NCBI GenBank assembly: GCA_005893225.1
Contig: VBOT01000134.1
Span: 8,294-46,953, forward strand
DNA from: Candidatus Eiseniibacteriota bacterium
GTDB taxonomy: Bacteria; Eisenbacteria; RBG-16-71-46
Length of the DNA: 38,660 bases
Reading direction: 5' to 3'
This document shows, piece by piece, positions 7,850 through 16,805 of this stretch. The position numbers and the translations under genes are program-made. Position 1 is the first letter of the stretch. Each line of letters opens with the position of its first letter. The notes under the pieces are model-generated. The model had not been told where the DNA came from, did no database searches, and saw only the letters and a list, made by a program, of their open reading frames with translations.

Positions 7850-10044
7850 CCCGCGACCTCCCGCGCCACCGCCGGGGGCGGCGCGGCGTCCCTCTCGGCC
7901 TCGCCGCGCGAGCGCGCCGGCACCGGCACACGGACCCGGAACGTGGTGCCGCGACCGGCGCGGCGCTCGACCGCGATCGTGCCGCCGTGGGCCTCGACGA
8001 TAGCCTTGCACTGCGCGAGCCCCACCCCGAGGCCCTCGGCCTTGGTGGTGGCGAAGGGCTTGAACAGCGAGGTGCGGATGAACTCCTCGCTCATGCCGCG
8101 GCCGTTGTCGATCACCGACAGGGTGAGCGTGCCCGGCCCCTCCGGGCGCCGCCGCATCAGCTCGGCCTCGACCTCGATCTCCCCGCTCTCGCTCACCGCC
8201 TCGCGGGCGTTGGTGAGCAGGTTGACCATCACCCTCAACATCAGGCGGCGGTCGACCCGCACCCGCTCCCGGACGTTGCACAGCACGTCGAGGCGAACCC
8301 CGTCGCGCTCGCCCAGCGACAGGCCGGTGGCGGTGACGGCCTCGTCGAGCATCTCCGCGAGGTCGCAGGGCTCGGGCCGCACTTCGGGGGGCCGCGCCAC
8401 GCTCGCGACCTGGCTCATCAGCTCCCTCAGGTTCGCCACCGTGCGCTCGATGACCGCCATGGCGTCGCGCTGGAAGTCGGGGTTGGCGAGGTGGCGGCGC
8501 GCGTTCTCCACCACCAGCGACAGGCCCGACACCTGGTTCTTGATGTCGTGCAGCACGAAGCTCGACAGCCGGTGCAGCGACTCGAGCTGGCGGGTCTCCG
8601 CCAGGATCTCGGCCTGGCGCGCGAACCACAGCGCGGCCGCGAGCTGGCGCGCCATCGCCCCGAGGAATTCCACGTCCTCGTAGGAGTAGTCCTCGTCGTT
8701 GCCCTTGTCGGAGAGCCACAGCAGGCCCACCAGCATCCCGCCGACCGAGAGCGGCGCGCACACCGCCGCGGACAGCGCCTCGATGGTGGTGCGGTTCTCG
8801 ACCACCACCGGGATGAGATCGATGTCGCGCGACACCTCGGCGAACACCAGCGGGACGCGGGAGCGCTCCAGCTCGACGGCCAGGGCGTTGTCGGGCGCCA
8901 CTTCCTCCGGCATCGCGGGCGGGCCGTGGACCCTGCGGAACGGTCCGCCGCCCTCCTCGCGCAGGTAGACGGCCGCCCGCTCGGCGTCGAACACCGCGCA
9001 CACCAGCTTCTCGATCTGGTGGCAGATGTCCTCGGGACGCGCGGTGGGGGTGATCGAGTTGCTGACCCGCTCCCATTCCCGGCGGTAGTCGTACCGGTTG
9101 GCGTAGAAGTTCCGGTCGACGAAGCGCTTGACCGCGCGGTTGGCGCGCGGGCTGAGGGTGAGGACGAACCCTCCCCCGCCCGCGAGCAGGTAGAACCCCA
9201 CGCTCACGATGCGCTTCCACTCCGGGGTGAGAGCCGGCAGGATCTTGGACAGCACCGCCATGGTGAGCAGGAAGGCGCCGGCGATGGTGAGCGAGACCGA
9301 GGAGTAGTAGATCACCGGGCGCGCCATCGGAACGCTCACGTCCGAGAGCCGGCGCCGCGCCAGCGCCAGGGCCGTGACCACGCCCGAGATGAACATCGGG
9401 ACCGCGCTCGCCACCATCCAGGTGGCCCGGATGCCCCCGTAGAGGAGCCCGGCCGAGACCACCAGCAACTCGCTCAGGATCGCGGCCAGGAACGCCAGGA
9501 ACATCGGGCGCAGCCGGCGCTGAGCGGAGGCCTGGGCGGCTCTCAGCATGCGCTCGAGGTTCATGAGCACCGCCACCATCACCACCACCAGGTACATCAG
9601 GTAGACCTTGCCCATGGTGCCGAACACCACCAAGGACTGGCCGCCCGAGCCGGCCACCTCGCGCACCACGTAGGGCGAGCCCGCCGCCGCGCTCATCGCC
9701 AGGCACCCGATCAGCGCGAGCGCCAGGTAGGCGCCAGCGTTCCGGATCTCCGGCCAGGGCTCGGAGCGCGCCAGCACCACGCTCAGGGTGAGCCACAGCC
9801 AGGAGGCCAGCGAGGAGGTGCGTGCCAGGTAGATCGCCCAGTCGCGCGCCGCCCCCGGAGAGCCGGCGTTCAGGATCCCCAGCGTGCCGGCCTGGAAGGC
9901 CGCCATCGTCAGGAACGAGGCGGCGAACACCAGGGTGGTGAGCCAGTGCCCGCGGCGCAGGGTGGCGAGGAGGCCGATCATGGCGGCGAGCAGCGCGCTC
10001 GCCATCACGATGCTGGCTTCGAACGGAGAACCCGTGATGCCCAC
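7846..10044 (-). CDS. prsK: PrsK-like membrane sensor histidine kinase
   Basis: 732 residues. About eight hydrophobic helices fill the first 300 residues, a GAF domain covers about 330-475, and a histidine kinase core follows. The H-box is FVLHDIKNQ with H499, the N-box LLTNAREAV has N612, and the ATP lid contains DNGRG (646-650) and GLGVGLAQCK (671-680). The architecture (multi-pass membrane domain, GAF, HisKA/HATPase) and the downstream PrsR match the exosortase-associated kinase PrsK. The start is GTG 10042-10044 with AGGAG 6-7 bases upstream, 34 bp after the stop of the TPR lipoprotein gene. The signal it senses is unknown. Confidence 0.88.
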   Translation of the reverse strand: MGITGSPFEASIVMASALLAAMIGLLATLRRGHWLTTLVFAASFLTMAAFQAGTLGILNAGSPGAARDWAIYLARTSSLASWLWLTLSVVLARSEPWPEIRNAGAYLALALIGCLAMSAAAGSPYVVREVAGSGGQSLVVFGTMGKVYLMYLVVVMVAVLMNLERMLRAAQASAQRRLRPMFLAFLAAILSELLVVSAGLLYGGIRATWMVASAVPMFISGVVTALALARRRLSDVSVPMARPVIYYSSVSLTIAGAFLLTMAVLSKILPALTPEWKRIVSVGFYLLAGGGGFVLTLSPRANRAVKRFVDRNFYANRYDYRREWERVSNSITPTARPEDICHQIEKLVCAVFDAERAAVYLREEGGGPFRRVHGPPAMPEEVAPDNALAVELERSRVPLVFAEVSRDIDLIPVVVENRTTIEALSAAVCAPLSVGGMLVGLLWLSDKGNDEDYSYEDVEFLGAMARQLAAALWFARQAEILAETRQLESLHRLSSFVLHDIKNQVSGLSLVVENARRHLANPDFQRDAMAVIERTVANLRELMSQVASVARPPEVRPEPCDLAEMLDEAVTATGLSLGERDGVRLDVLCNVRERVRVDRRLMLRVMVNLLTNAREAVSESGEIEVEAELMRRRPEGPGTLTLSVIDNGRGMSEEFIRTSLFKPFATTKAEGLGVGLAQCKAIVEAHGGTIAVERRAGRGTTFRVRVPVPARSRGEAERDAAPPPAVAREVAG

Positions 10045-10078
10045 TCGAATCTCCTAGTATTCCGGAACGGAAGTCATG

Positions 10079-11581
10079 TCAACGCCTGCTCAGCCGCTCG
10101 ATGGCGGCCTGGGCCTGCCGCTGGGTCGCCGGCTCCCCGGAGCCGGCGAGGAGCCCCTGGTAGAGCTCCATCGCCCGTTTGCGGTCGCCGAGCCCCGATT
10201 CGGCTAGCTGGGCCGCCTCCAGGCCCGCCTCCGCCCCCGCCGGGGCCTCAGGATAACGCCGCCACAGGTCGGCAAGGGCGTCGCAGGCGCGCCCCGCCTC
10301 TCCCATCGCGAGCCAGAGATCGGCGCGGGCACGGCGCCCGCGCATCAGCACGCCGTCGTCGCGCTGCGTGGCGATCAGCTGATCCACCAGCTCCAGGGCG
10401 CGCCGGCCCTCGATCCGGGCCAGCTCGCCTTCCTTCTGATCGGCGTGGTGCCGCACGATTCTCACCAGCGCGGCGAGCCCCAGCTCGTGAGCCGGCTGGA
10501 GCGCCGCCAGCCCGCGATACTCCGCGCGCGCCTCCTCCCAGCGCCCGATCTTCTCAAGCAGCTCGCCGCGGCGGAAGCGGGCCTGCGCCTGGGCCTCCGA
10601 GCCGGGCGGCTCGGATTCGACCAGTCCTTCATACACCACCAGGGCCGAGTCCGCCATGCCGAGCGACTCCCAGGCCCGGGCGCGGATCAGCCGGGCCTCG
10701 GCCCCGAGCGGGCCCCTGAACTCGCGTCCCGCCCACGCCGTGTAGACCAGAGCGGTGTCCGGCCGCGCGGCCTCGAGCGCGCCCCTCGCCAGCGCCAGCA
10801 CCACCTGGGGCCGGTCGGCTCCCAGCGCCGGCTCGCGGAGCACGCGGCGCCAGGCGTCGAGCGAGCGGTCGAACTCCCGCCGCCGCTCGAGGGCCAAGGC
10901 GAGCTTCATGCCGATCGGGGGCGCCGCCTCGGTGCCGCTCCGGGACGCGAGCTCGCGCTGGTAGCGCTCGACCGCGGCGTCCAGCACGGAATCGGCCGCA
11001 GCCGCCTGCCCGCGGCCGCTCAGGGCCCTGGCCGCCTCGAGAGGCGCCTCGAGGGCCGGCTCGAGCGCCAGGCCGCGCTTCTCGTCCACGAGCGGCAGGT
11101 CCCGCGCCATCTCCATCCAAACCGCCGCCGCCTCGCCTTCGCGCCCGAGACGCAGGAGCGACCGCGCCTGCCCCGCCGCCGCCTCCGCCGCCACGGTGGA
11201 CACCCCGCGGTACCGCTCGAAGGCGCTCGCGTAGCATCGCTCGGCCTGATCGATCCGCCCGCGCATCTCCTCCACCTGCCCGAGCGCCAGCGCGGCCATC
11301 CCCGAGACCTCGGCCACGTCCCCGGCGTAGCCCGCCGATCGAGGCCCGGCCCCCCAGCGCTCCGGCGGGAACTCCTCGGCCAGCCTCCGGAAAGCCGCGA
11401 GGGCCCGATCGTACTCCGCATCGGGAGCGAGCCGCGGATTGAGCTGGATGCGGTCGACCTCCTTGCACGCCTTCCAGAAGTCGCGCTCGGCCCGGTAACG
11501 CGCCCACAGCGCGCCGTCTCCGCAGCCGGCCGCGACGAGCGTCGCCGCAGCCGCGATCAGCAGTTGCCCGGCGCGCCTCAC
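10079..11581 (-). CDS. TPR-like repeat lipoprotein in exosortase operon
   Basis: 500 residues. The signal peptide RRAGQLLIAAAATLVAAGC ends in a lipobox (AAGC, lipidated C20), so the protein should be membrane-anchored in the envelope. The rest is almost wholly alpha-helical, with Ala-rich pairs of helices such as AERCYASAFERYRGVSTVA, ALVVYEGLVESEPPGSEAQA and EEARAEYRGLAALQPAHE, typical of tetratricopeptide repeats. The GTG start (11579-11581) overlaps the previous stop by 4 bp. No catalytic motif is visible. Its place between epsI and prsK suggests an assembly or scaffold role for the exopolysaccharide or exosortase machinery (inference); I do not recognise the family by name. Confidence 0.75.
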   Translation of the reverse strand: MRRAGQLLIAAAATLVAAGCGDGALWARYRAERDFWKACKEVDRIQLNPRLAPDAEYDRALAAFRRLAEEFPPERWGAGPRSAGYAGDVAEVSGMAALALGQVEEMRGRIDQAERCYASAFERYRGVSTVAAEAAAGQARSLLRLGREGEAAAVWMEMARDLPLVDEKRGLALEPALEAPLEAARALSGRGQAAAADSVLDAAVERYQRELASRSGTEAAPPIGMKLALALERRREFDRSLDAWRRVLREPALGADRPQVVLALARGALEAARPDTALVYTAWAGREFRGPLGAEARLIRARAWESLGMADSALVVYEGLVESEPPGSEAQAQARFRRGELLEKIGRWEEARAEYRGLAALQPAHELGLAALVRIVRHHADQKEGELARIEGRRALELVDQLIATQRDDGVLMRGRRARADLWLAMGEAGRACDALADLWRRYPEAPAGAEAGLEAAQLAESGLGDRKRAMELYQGLLAGSGEPATQRQAQAAIERLSRR

Positions 11582-12432
11582 GGGGCGCTCCCGGTCTCGG
11601 GCTCGGCGATCGCGCCCAGGTAGACCAGGCACGCGCTGCCCGAGAGGACGAACCAGACCAGCAGTCCGACCGCCACCTCGGCGATCGCCAGCCAGCCAAT
11701 CAGCTCGGGGCTTCCCCGTTCGGCGATCGCCTCGGCATGCCCGGAGAGGAAGTGAATCGGCACGAGCGGCAGCAGCATGACGAGCCCCAGGAACAGCGCC
11801 GCCCACATCCCCCGCCTCCAGGTGCGGGGCAACTCGCGGAGCGCCCCGAGCGCGGACCTTCCCTCGAGCATCACCAGCGGGCCGACGTAGAGGAACACCG
11901 CCTGCACCACCACCGGCACCACCACCACGCCGGCGAACACCAGCACCCCGTGCGTGAGGCCGGCCCTCCTCGCCCCGAGCGCGCGATCGATCGCGAGCGT
12001 CATGAAGACGAGCAGCAGGTTGAACGGCAGGTGGGAGAGCACCAGCGTCCCGCTCCTCCGGAAGGCGCGCGCCAGCGTCTCCCCCACCGCCGCCCTGGAC
12101 CCCCGGAACCGCTCCGCGAACAGCAGGGTCGCGGCCCCGATCATGATCGAGCCCAGGATCGCACCGATCACGAGGTCCAGACCGCCGAACAGCACCGGCA
12201 GCCGGCGAAGCACGTTCGGGTAGTGCAGCGCGTCCTCGCCGGCCCAGTTTCTGAGGAGCGGCGCCATGACCCAGGAGACCGCCGGATGGGCGTAGCCCCA
12301 GATCAGGACCACCACCCCGACCTCGACCGCCCCGAGCAGCAGCCACGGCGCCCACAGTGCGGGACGCCACGCCTGGCGCAGCGTGCGCCCCAGGGCCAGC
12401 CACGCCAGCGACACCTGCTCGATCGGGTTCAC
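11578..12432 (-). CDS. Unrecognised multi-pass membrane protein in exosortase operon
   Basis: 284 residues with about six hydrophobic segments, for example APWLLLGAVEVGVVVLIWGY, GAILGSIMIGAATLLFA, VLVFAGVVVVPVVVQAVFLY, LFLGLVMLLPLVPIHFL and AVGLLVWFVLSGSACLVYLG. The pattern resembles membrane-domain-only proteins with an amphipathic block before the last helices, but I cannot assign a family. No catalytic motif is seen. The GTG start (12430-12432) overlaps the epsI stop by 4 bp, and its stop overlaps the start of the lipoprotein gene by 4 bp. It is therefore locked into the operon between EpsI and the TPR lipoprotein, and a joint envelope function with both is a reasonable guess. Confidence 0.65.
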   Translation of the reverse strand: MNPIEQVSLAWLALGRTLRQAWRPALWAPWLLLGAVEVGVVVLIWGYAHPAVSWVMAPLLRNWAGEDALHYPNVLRRLPVLFGGLDLVIGAILGSIMIGAATLLFAERFRGSRAAVGETLARAFRRSGTLVLSHLPFNLLLVFMTLAIDRALGARRAGLTHGVLVFAGVVVVPVVVQAVFLYVGPLVMLEGRSALGALRELPRTWRRGMWAALFLGLVMLLPLVPIHFLSGHAEAIAERGSPELIGWLAIAEVAVGLLVWFVLSGSACLVYLGAIAEPETGSAP

Positions 12433-13067
12433 CGGCGCTCCACCGCGACTGCGGCCGCGAAGGCGATCGAAAGGCCGCCGGCCACTCGGGTCGCGAAGTC
12501 GTCGAGCCGCGCCGCGGCGGTGGTCTCGCCCTCGCCGCCGACCGGCGTCTCCACGCGGACCTGGGTTCCCCACGAGCGATTGTCCAGCGCCCCCTCGAGC
12601 GCCATGCGCCGCCGGAACTCGGCCCCATCGGCGGTCGCGTACCCGCCCGTGCTCCACCAGTAGTAGACCAGGCGCCGGTCGCGCCCGCGGCTCGCGACGA
12701 ATCGATTCGCCTCGAGGGCCGCCGGCCCACCGCCCACCCGTCCCACTCCGCGATCCTCGAGCAGATAGCCCTGCGACTCGTAGCAGAGTCTCGGATCATG
12801 GGCGCCGTAGCGCCGGTGGCGATGGTAGACGACGCACAGCCACGCCACGTCGTCGCCCCGGCGGTAGCGCCGCACCAGCAGGTCATCGGCTTTGAGCTCA
12901 TCGATCACCGCGTTCTCGAAGGAGAGGTCGGTGCCGTTCCACAGTCCGAACGTGGCCGGGCAGGCGGCGAGCCATCCGCGCCCGACCGCCAGGTTCGACG
13001 GCGGATGGAGCTGGACGTAGACCGCGGTGGCGAGGAGCAAAGCCCCGGTGGCGACGAAGCGGGTCAC
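12429..13067 (-). CDS. epsI: EpsI-like exosortase-associated protein
   Basis: 212 residues: one N-terminal hydrophobic segment (FVATGALLLATAVYVQL), then a soluble domain with WNGTDLSFENAVIDELKADD, YHRHRRYGAHDPRLCYESQGY and VYYWWSTGGYATADG. The order (LSF/ENAVIDELKAD, HDPRLCYESQGY, YWW) matches the EpsI/DUF3485 family that accompanies exosortases, either as a separate protein or as a fused domain. The start is GTG 13065-13067, overlapping the exosortase stop by 4 bp. Its biochemical job is not established; it is thought to assist exopolysaccharide production or exosortase function. Confidence 0.85.
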   Translation of the reverse strand: MTRFVATGALLLATAVYVQLHPPSNLAVGRGWLAACPATFGLWNGTDLSFENAVIDELKADDLLVRRYRRGDDVAWLCVVYHRHRRYGAHDPRLCYESQGYLLEDRGVGRVGGGPAALEANRFVASRGRDRRLVYYWWSTGGYATADGAEFRRRMALEGALDNRSWGTQVRVETPVGGEGETTAAARLDDFATRVAGGLSIAFAAAVAVERR

Positions 13068-13981
13068 GGGCCGTCCCCCTTCGCTCCGGCCGCGGCGGGG
13101 CGAGGGGCGGCGCCGCCGAGCGCCGCGCGCACCGCGAAGAGCCCGAGGATGGCGAGCACGTAGACCATGTAGCCCGAGCCGTCGTGGAACGGGCCGGTGG
13201 CGACCGCGACGCCGGCGTAGTGCCCGACCAGGAGGAGCGCGGTCAGGCGGATCGCGTTCGAGGCCACCGCGATCGGTATCGCCGCCGCGACCAGGCACGC
13301 CCGCCGCCACCACGCCCCGGGCTGGAAGAACGCGAACGCCGCCCCGGTGGCCAGGAGCGCCAGCAGCGACCTGAGCCCGCTGCAGGGATTGTCGACGCGG
13401 AGAGCGCCACTCGCGAGATAGACCGTCATGCCGCGGCGCTGGAACGTCACTCCCAGGGCCTCGGCGGCGTGCGTCGCCAGGCGGACCGCGATCTCCTTGA
13501 GCGCGTAGCTGAGCTGCTGGATCACCACCGGCGGGAAGGTGAGCATGAACGCCAGGTAGGCGATCGGGAACGCCAGCCGCCGCGTCCAGGCCCCGCCGAG
13601 GAACACCAGCGCCAGCCCGTAGAGCATGAGGATCAGCGAGTAGCCCTGCAGGGCGAACACGTCGGCCCGGAGCCCCGCCACCTCGAGGAGGCAGGCCGCC
13701 GCCACGAGCCCGATGCCCCGTGCATCCGGGCGGACCGGCGTGTCGCGCAGCCGGGCGCGCATCGACCACACCATCCCCAGGGCCGCCACGGGAACGAGCG
13801 GGCCGTGCGAGTAGTTGTCGTTGGTGGTCCAGGTGGCCCACAGCACCGCCGCCGTGCGCCCGTAGATGGCGGCGAGGAGCCCCAGCAGGGCCGCGCCCTG
13901 GATCGCGGGCGCGGGGTGGGAACTCCCCGCCCGAAGCGCTTCGAGCGGCCGAGGGGCGGTGGTCTCCAGCCCTTCAGCCAT
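13064..13981 (-). CDS. Exosortase (Xrt family membrane transpeptidase-like protease)
   Basis: 305 residues, about eight transmembrane helices. The three invariant family residues are visible: C200 in DNPCSGLRS, R245 in SNAIRLTALL, and H266 in GPFHDGSGY. Exosortases cut C-terminal PEP-CTERM-type tails (signature, transmembrane helix, basic end) from secreted proteins, probably joining them to a cell-surface acceptor. The NDNYSHGPLVP block near residue 54 is also typical. The ATG (13979-13981) shares the ATGA overlap with the preceding glycosyltransferase gene. Neighbouring EpsI, PrsK and PrsR suggest the XrtA type. No tailed substrate protein is encoded in the window. Confidence 0.92.
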   Translation of the reverse strand: MAEGLETTAPRPLEALRAGSSHPAPAIQGAALLGLLAAIYGRTAAVLWATWTTNDNYSHGPLVPVAALGMVWSMRARLRDTPVRPDARGIGLVAAACLLEVAGLRADVFALQGYSLILMLYGLALVFLGGAWTRRLAFPIAYLAFMLTFPPVVIQQLSYALKEIAVRLATHAAEALGVTFQRRGMTVYLASGALRVDNPCSGLRSLLALLATGAAFAFFQPGAWWRRACLVAAAIPIAVASNAIRLTALLLVGHYAGVAVATGPFHDGSGYMVYVLAILGLFAVRAALGGAAPRPAAAGAKGDGP

Positions 13982-15792
13982 CAGTAGACGCCTCGATTCG
14001 AGAACAGGGTGATCACGGTCCTGAGCAGGATCATGAGGTCCAGCACCGGCGAGAGGTGCTCCAGGTAATATCGGTCGTATTCCACCTTGCGTTGCAGCGG
14101 AATCTCGTCGCGCCCGTTGACCTGGGCCAGCCCCGTCACCCCGGGCCGGAGCGCGTCCACGCCGGCGGCCTGGCGCAGCCCGATCAGGTCCTCCTGGTTG
14201 AACAGCGCGGGCCTCGGGCCCACTAGCGTCATGTCGCCGGCCAGCACGTTCAGGAGCTGGGGCAGCTCGTCCAGGCTGGTGCGCCTCAGGAATCTCCCGA
14301 TCCGGGTCACGCGGCTCGAGCCCGGGCCCACGAGGTGCGAGGCGAGATCGGGAGTGCCGACCCGCATGGTGCGGAACTTGAGGATGGTGAACTCCTTCGA
14401 GCCGCGCCCCACGCGGCGCTGGCGAAACAGGGCGGGGCCCGGCGAGTCGAGCGGGATCGCGAGCCCGAGGAGGAGCAAGACCGGCGCGAGCGCCACCACC
14501 ATGCCCGCCGCCACGATCACGTCGGCCAGCCGTCTCGCGATTCCATGGAGCCCCCCGGGCAGCGGCGTCACCGCGCGCCCCCGCGCCCGCACGTGCACTT
14601 CGTCGAGCAGCCGCGCCAGCTCCTCGCCGGTCGCGCGCCGCGAGTAGTGCTGCTCGACGAACTCCGGCCCCGAGCCTTCCAGGCGCGAGCGCAGCGCGGA
14701 ATCCGAGGCCAGCCGCTCGATCGCGCCCGCGATGGCGCGCCCGTCGCCGGGCTCCACCACGATCCCTCCGCCGGAGCGATTCACCACCTCGGCCGCATCG
14801 CCGCTCACCGCCGCCACCACCGGTCGCCCGCACGCCAGGTAGTCGAACAGCTTGACCGGGATGGTCTCGCCGCAGAACGCACCGGCCCGCGTGGTCGCCA
14901 CGCACACGTCGGCCTCCCGGATCACGTCCACCAGGCCCTCGGGGGACAGGCTGGGGCGGAAGGCCACGTGGCAGAGCCCCGCCTCCTCGGCGCGGCGCTC
15001 GAGCGCGGGCTTGGCCACGCCGTCCCCCACCAGGACGAACGCCACGTCGTCGCGACCCTTGAGGCTCTCCGCCGCATCGATCAGCGCCTCCATGCCGTGG
15101 ACCAGGCCGTGGGTCCCGGCGTAGAGCACCGTGAACGGACGCCGCGCGGCGCCGTTCCGCCCGCGGCCGGGGCGGAAGAGGTCGGTGTCGGCGCCGTTGG
15201 TGATGAGTGCCAAGCGCCCGCCGTCGAGTCCGCGGGCCTCGAGCTGGCGGCGCATGCCCGGCGTGACGGCGATCACGCGCGCGGCGCGGCGCTGCAGGAA
15301 CCACGACAGCCCCTCCAGGGCCCAGGTCACCGGTCCGGGCCGGAGCTCCCCCAGGGCCACCGCCGCTCGCGGCCAGTCGTCGCGGCAGTCCAGCACCAGC
15401 GGCGCGCGGTGGCGGCGCGCGGCGAGCCACGCCGTGATCCCGAGGAAGAGCGGAGGCGTGCTCGCGATCACGAGGTCGGGCCGCGGTCCGGAGAGCGCCA
15501 CCGGGAGAGCCGACCAGGCGAAGGTGAGGTGGTTCCAGAGCCTCGTCACCGCGGTCTTCCGCGGCGTGGCGTGGAGCCAGACGCGCTCGACCGTGATGCC
15601 GCCGCGGCGCTCGGTGGCGCGGCGGACCCTCGCGTACTCGGGCCGGATCGCTCCCGAGGGATGGTTCGGGAGCCCGGTCAGCACCCGCACCTCGTGGCCC
15701 GCTCGCTCGAGCGCGCGGGCGAAGTGCGCCGCGCGCGCCGGGGCGGCCCCCGACTCGGGCGGGAAGTACTGGGTCACGAACAGGACGCGCAT
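13981..15792 (-). CDS. Fused GT4 glycosyltransferase and phosphoglycosyl transferase
   Basis: 603 residues with two enzymes in one chain. Residues 1-400 are a GT-B glycosyltransferase of the WbuB-like GT4 family (VTQYFPPESGAAPAR, GDGVAKPALER, GETIPVKLFDYLACGRP). Residues 415-603 are a monotopic phosphoglycosyl transferase: membrane segment 421-445, KFRTMR at 472, catalytic pair D508-E509 in TSLDELPQLLNVL, and VGPRP. The PGT would put the first sugar phosphate on undecaprenyl phosphate, and the GT4 half would plausibly add the second sugar. The start ATG is 15790-15792, chosen at the true GT N-terminus. The gap to the methyltransferase gene is 17 bp. Confidence 0.9.
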   Translation of the reverse strand: MRVLFVTQYFPPESGAAPARAAHFARALERAGHEVRVLTGLPNHPSGAIRPEYARVRRATERRGGITVERVWLHATPRKTAVTRLWNHLTFAWSALPVALSGPRPDLVIASTPPLFLGITAWLAARRHRAPLVLDCRDDWPRAAVALGELRPGPVTWALEGLSWFLQRRAARVIAVTPGMRRQLEARGLDGGRLALITNGADTDLFRPGRGRNGAARRPFTVLYAGTHGLVHGMEALIDAAESLKGRDDVAFVLVGDGVAKPALERRAEEAGLCHVAFRPSLSPEGLVDVIREADVCVATTRAGAFCGETIPVKLFDYLACGRPVVAAVSGDAAEVVNRSGGGIVVEPGDGRAIAGAIERLASDSALRSRLEGSGPEFVEQHYSRRATGEELARLLDEVHVRARGRAVTPLPGGLHGIARRLADVIVAAGMVVALAPVLLLLGLAIPLDSPGPALFRQRRVGRGSKEFTILKFRTMRVGTPDLASHLVGPGSSRVTRIGRFLRRTSLDELPQLLNVLAGDMTLVGPRPALFNQEDLIGLRQAAGVDALRPGVTGLAQVNGRDEIPLQRKVEYDRYYLEHLSPVLDLMILLRTVITLFSNRGVY

Positions 15793-15809
15793 CGGGATGC
15801 GAGCGAGGC

Positions 15810-16745
15810 TCAGCCGCGCCGGACCAGGGTCAGGCCTGGCGAAACACTCGCGGCCGGAGTCGCCACCATGAGTTGCCGCCGCGCCGAGGAGCCCCCCAGC
15901 CACCACTGACGCTGGAGCGGAGCGAGGAGCCCCGCGTAGAGGGCATCGGGCACGACACCCAGCCCGCCCCAGTAGAGCTCGTGGTGCAACACGCGGAATC
16001 CCGCGCGCACCATGATCTGCCTGAGCTCACCGGGAGGGAACGGACGCTCGACGGCGTAGGCGTGGCGCTCGCCGTCGGGCGCCACGTACTCCTGGTGCAC
16101 CGCGGTGCGCACGCTCTCGAGCTTCTTCAGATGGGCCGGGTTGCTCCCGTTGATGTCGCCGACCACCAGCACGCCGCCCGGACGCAGGTGGGCGCGGACC
16201 GCGGCCAGGAACTCCTCCAGCGGATCGATGTGGGAGAGCGCGTTGTAGACCCAGACCAGGTCGTAACCGCGTTCCCAGCGACGGGTGAGGTCCGCTCGCT
16301 CGTAGCGCACGGGCAGGGCCTGCCCGCTCCGCGCCGCATGGAAGGCCAGACGGCGCGCGGCGGCGCTCAGGCGGTCGGGCCTCAGGTCGACTCCGATCAC
16401 CTCGGCGCCGATCGCCGCGTAGAGCATCGAGTAGGTCCCGAAGCCCGAGCCCGCGTCCAGCACCCGCACGTCGGGGAACCGCTCCAGCCGCGCGGCGATC
16501 CAGCGCGCCGTCCACCCCGCCTCGCCACGCCACATCCCGCGCAGGTAACGGGCGAGGGCGGGCTCGTCGCCCGCCGCCGGCAGGTTGCGGTAGTAGGCCT
16601 GGAACGCTTCGCGCTCGCCCGGCGGGATGAATCCCGGGGCGGCGGGGAGCTCTTCCTCGATCGTCCACCGGACGAACCGCTCGAACGACTCTCGCGCCGG
16701 CCCCCTCGGGGGCCTCGGCGCCATGTCATGGACCGTCACCGTCAC
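15810..16745 (-). CDS. Class I SAM-dependent methyltransferase
   Basis: 311 residues. Motif I is VLDAGSGFGTYS, with the acidic loop VIGVDLRPDRLSAAARR. Later motifs are YDLVWVYNALSHIDPLEEF and LRPGGVLVVGDI, all typical of Rossmann-fold methyltransferases. The start is GTG 16743-16745, because AAAGGAG lies 7 bases upstream. It is separated from the upstream GT4 by 60 bp, the largest gap within the operon body. The substrate cannot be read from sequence; by context it probably methylates a sugar or a precursor of the exopolysaccharide. Confidence 0.82.
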   Translation of the reverse strand: MTVTVHDMAPRPPRGPARESFERFVRWTIEEELPAAPGFIPPGEREAFQAYYRNLPAAGDEPALARYLRGMWRGEAGWTARWIAARLERFPDVRVLDAGSGFGTYSMLYAAIGAEVIGVDLRPDRLSAAARRLAFHAARSGQALPVRYERADLTRRWERGYDLVWVYNALSHIDPLEEFLAAVRAHLRPGGVLVVGDINGSNPAHLKKLESVRTAVHQEYVAPDGERHAYAVERPFPPGELRQIMVRAGFRVLHHELYWGGLGVVPDALYAGLLAPLQRQWWLGGSSARRQLMVATPAASVSPGLTLVRRG

Positions 16746-16805
16746 GAGCACACTCCTTTGCGCCGCGCCCGAGAGCGCGCCCAAACGCCGAACTGCCCAC
16801 CTGGA

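Noticed and set aside
7987-10719. Long + strand frame opposite prsK
   Set aside because: Antisense shadow; composition dominated by His/Arg/Gly/Gln, no domain, while prsK opposite is clear.
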